From NCBI GenBank assembly GCA_042576225.1, contig JBHPCA010000036.1, forward strand, positions 1 through 13,343: a stretch of DNA of 13,343 bases, read 5' to 3'. A program made the position numbers and the translations under genes. Positions within the stretch are counted from its first letter, which is position 1, and each line of letters starts with the position of its first letter. This DNA is from GWF2-30-66 sp042576225 (GTDB taxonomy: Bacteria > Babelota > Babeliae > Babelales > Vermiphilaceae). Positions 13,298 to 13,343 of the stretch are shown piece after piece. The notes below the pieces were generated by a model. That model searched no databases, was not told where the DNA came from, and worked only from the letters and a program-made list of their open reading frames with translations.

Positions 13298-13343
13298 TAT
13301 CGCATAACCGCTTTCATACCTAGGAATGGCTCTGCCAATTATT

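Overview
This is an AT-rich bacterial stretch, visibly richer in G+C over the lipid-synthesis block at the left and in one gene-free patch near 10.8-11.2 kb. It holds eleven well-supported protein genes, one doubtful small gene, and a compact set of promoters and repeats. Many products carry N-terminal signal peptides or membrane anchors, and several are secreted proteins of no recognised family. Together with the psd-pssA phosphatidylethanolamine block, this suggests a Gram-negative-type, possibly host-associated bacterium. The short secreted proteins resemble those I associate with Candidatus Dependentiae (TM6/Babeliae), but that placement is an inference and no rRNA is present to test it.

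Layout. Left block (36-2751, minus strand): a flavin-dependent pyridine-nucleotide oxidoreductase, then psd and pssA, closely spaced like an operon. The last two run CDP-diacylglycerol -> phosphatidylserine -> phosphatidylethanolamine. A divergent intergenic region (2752-3031) leads rightward to a secreted S41-type peptidase-like protein (about 3044-4492). A possible 65-codon fragment (4608-4805) runs tail-to-tail into a secreted beta-propeller-like protein on the minus strand (4750-6099). Next comes a class I photolyase/cryptochrome gene (6292-7662, minus).

Middle block: a small secreted or lipid-anchored hypothetical protein (7837-8262, plus) with a possible frameshifted tail, then a membrane-anchored MsrA-MsrB fusion (8466-9509, plus). 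The fusion converges on a membrane-anchored SOUL/heme-binding protein (9525-10118, minus), which is followed by a LemA-family protein (10265-10786, minus). MsrAB, the SOUL protein and the photolyase give the region an oxidative/light-damage flavour, although they are not one operon.

Right block: a 521-base gene-free, hairpin-rich patch (10787-11307). It contains an inverted repeat of a TCCTGAG...CGAAGGA element, a TCCGCC/GGCGGA palindrome abutting an orphan tRNA-like T-arm and acceptor strand, and a leftover open frame. Two secreted hypothetical proteins follow (11308-11757 and 11865-12596, plus), the second closed by a clear intrinsic terminator, and then a class I SAM methyltransferase (12656-13297, minus) whose frame stays open to the window edge.

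Regulation: several genes share an extended -10 element close to TGnTAAAAT. Three (the S41 gene, msrAB and the 11308 gene) also carry a TTTCGCTT block upstream. Two secreted-protein genes are best read from GTG codons placed six bases after GGAG. I did not find a clear unknown defence or mobile system; the most unusual part is the 10.8-11.2 kb repeat/RNA-like patch.
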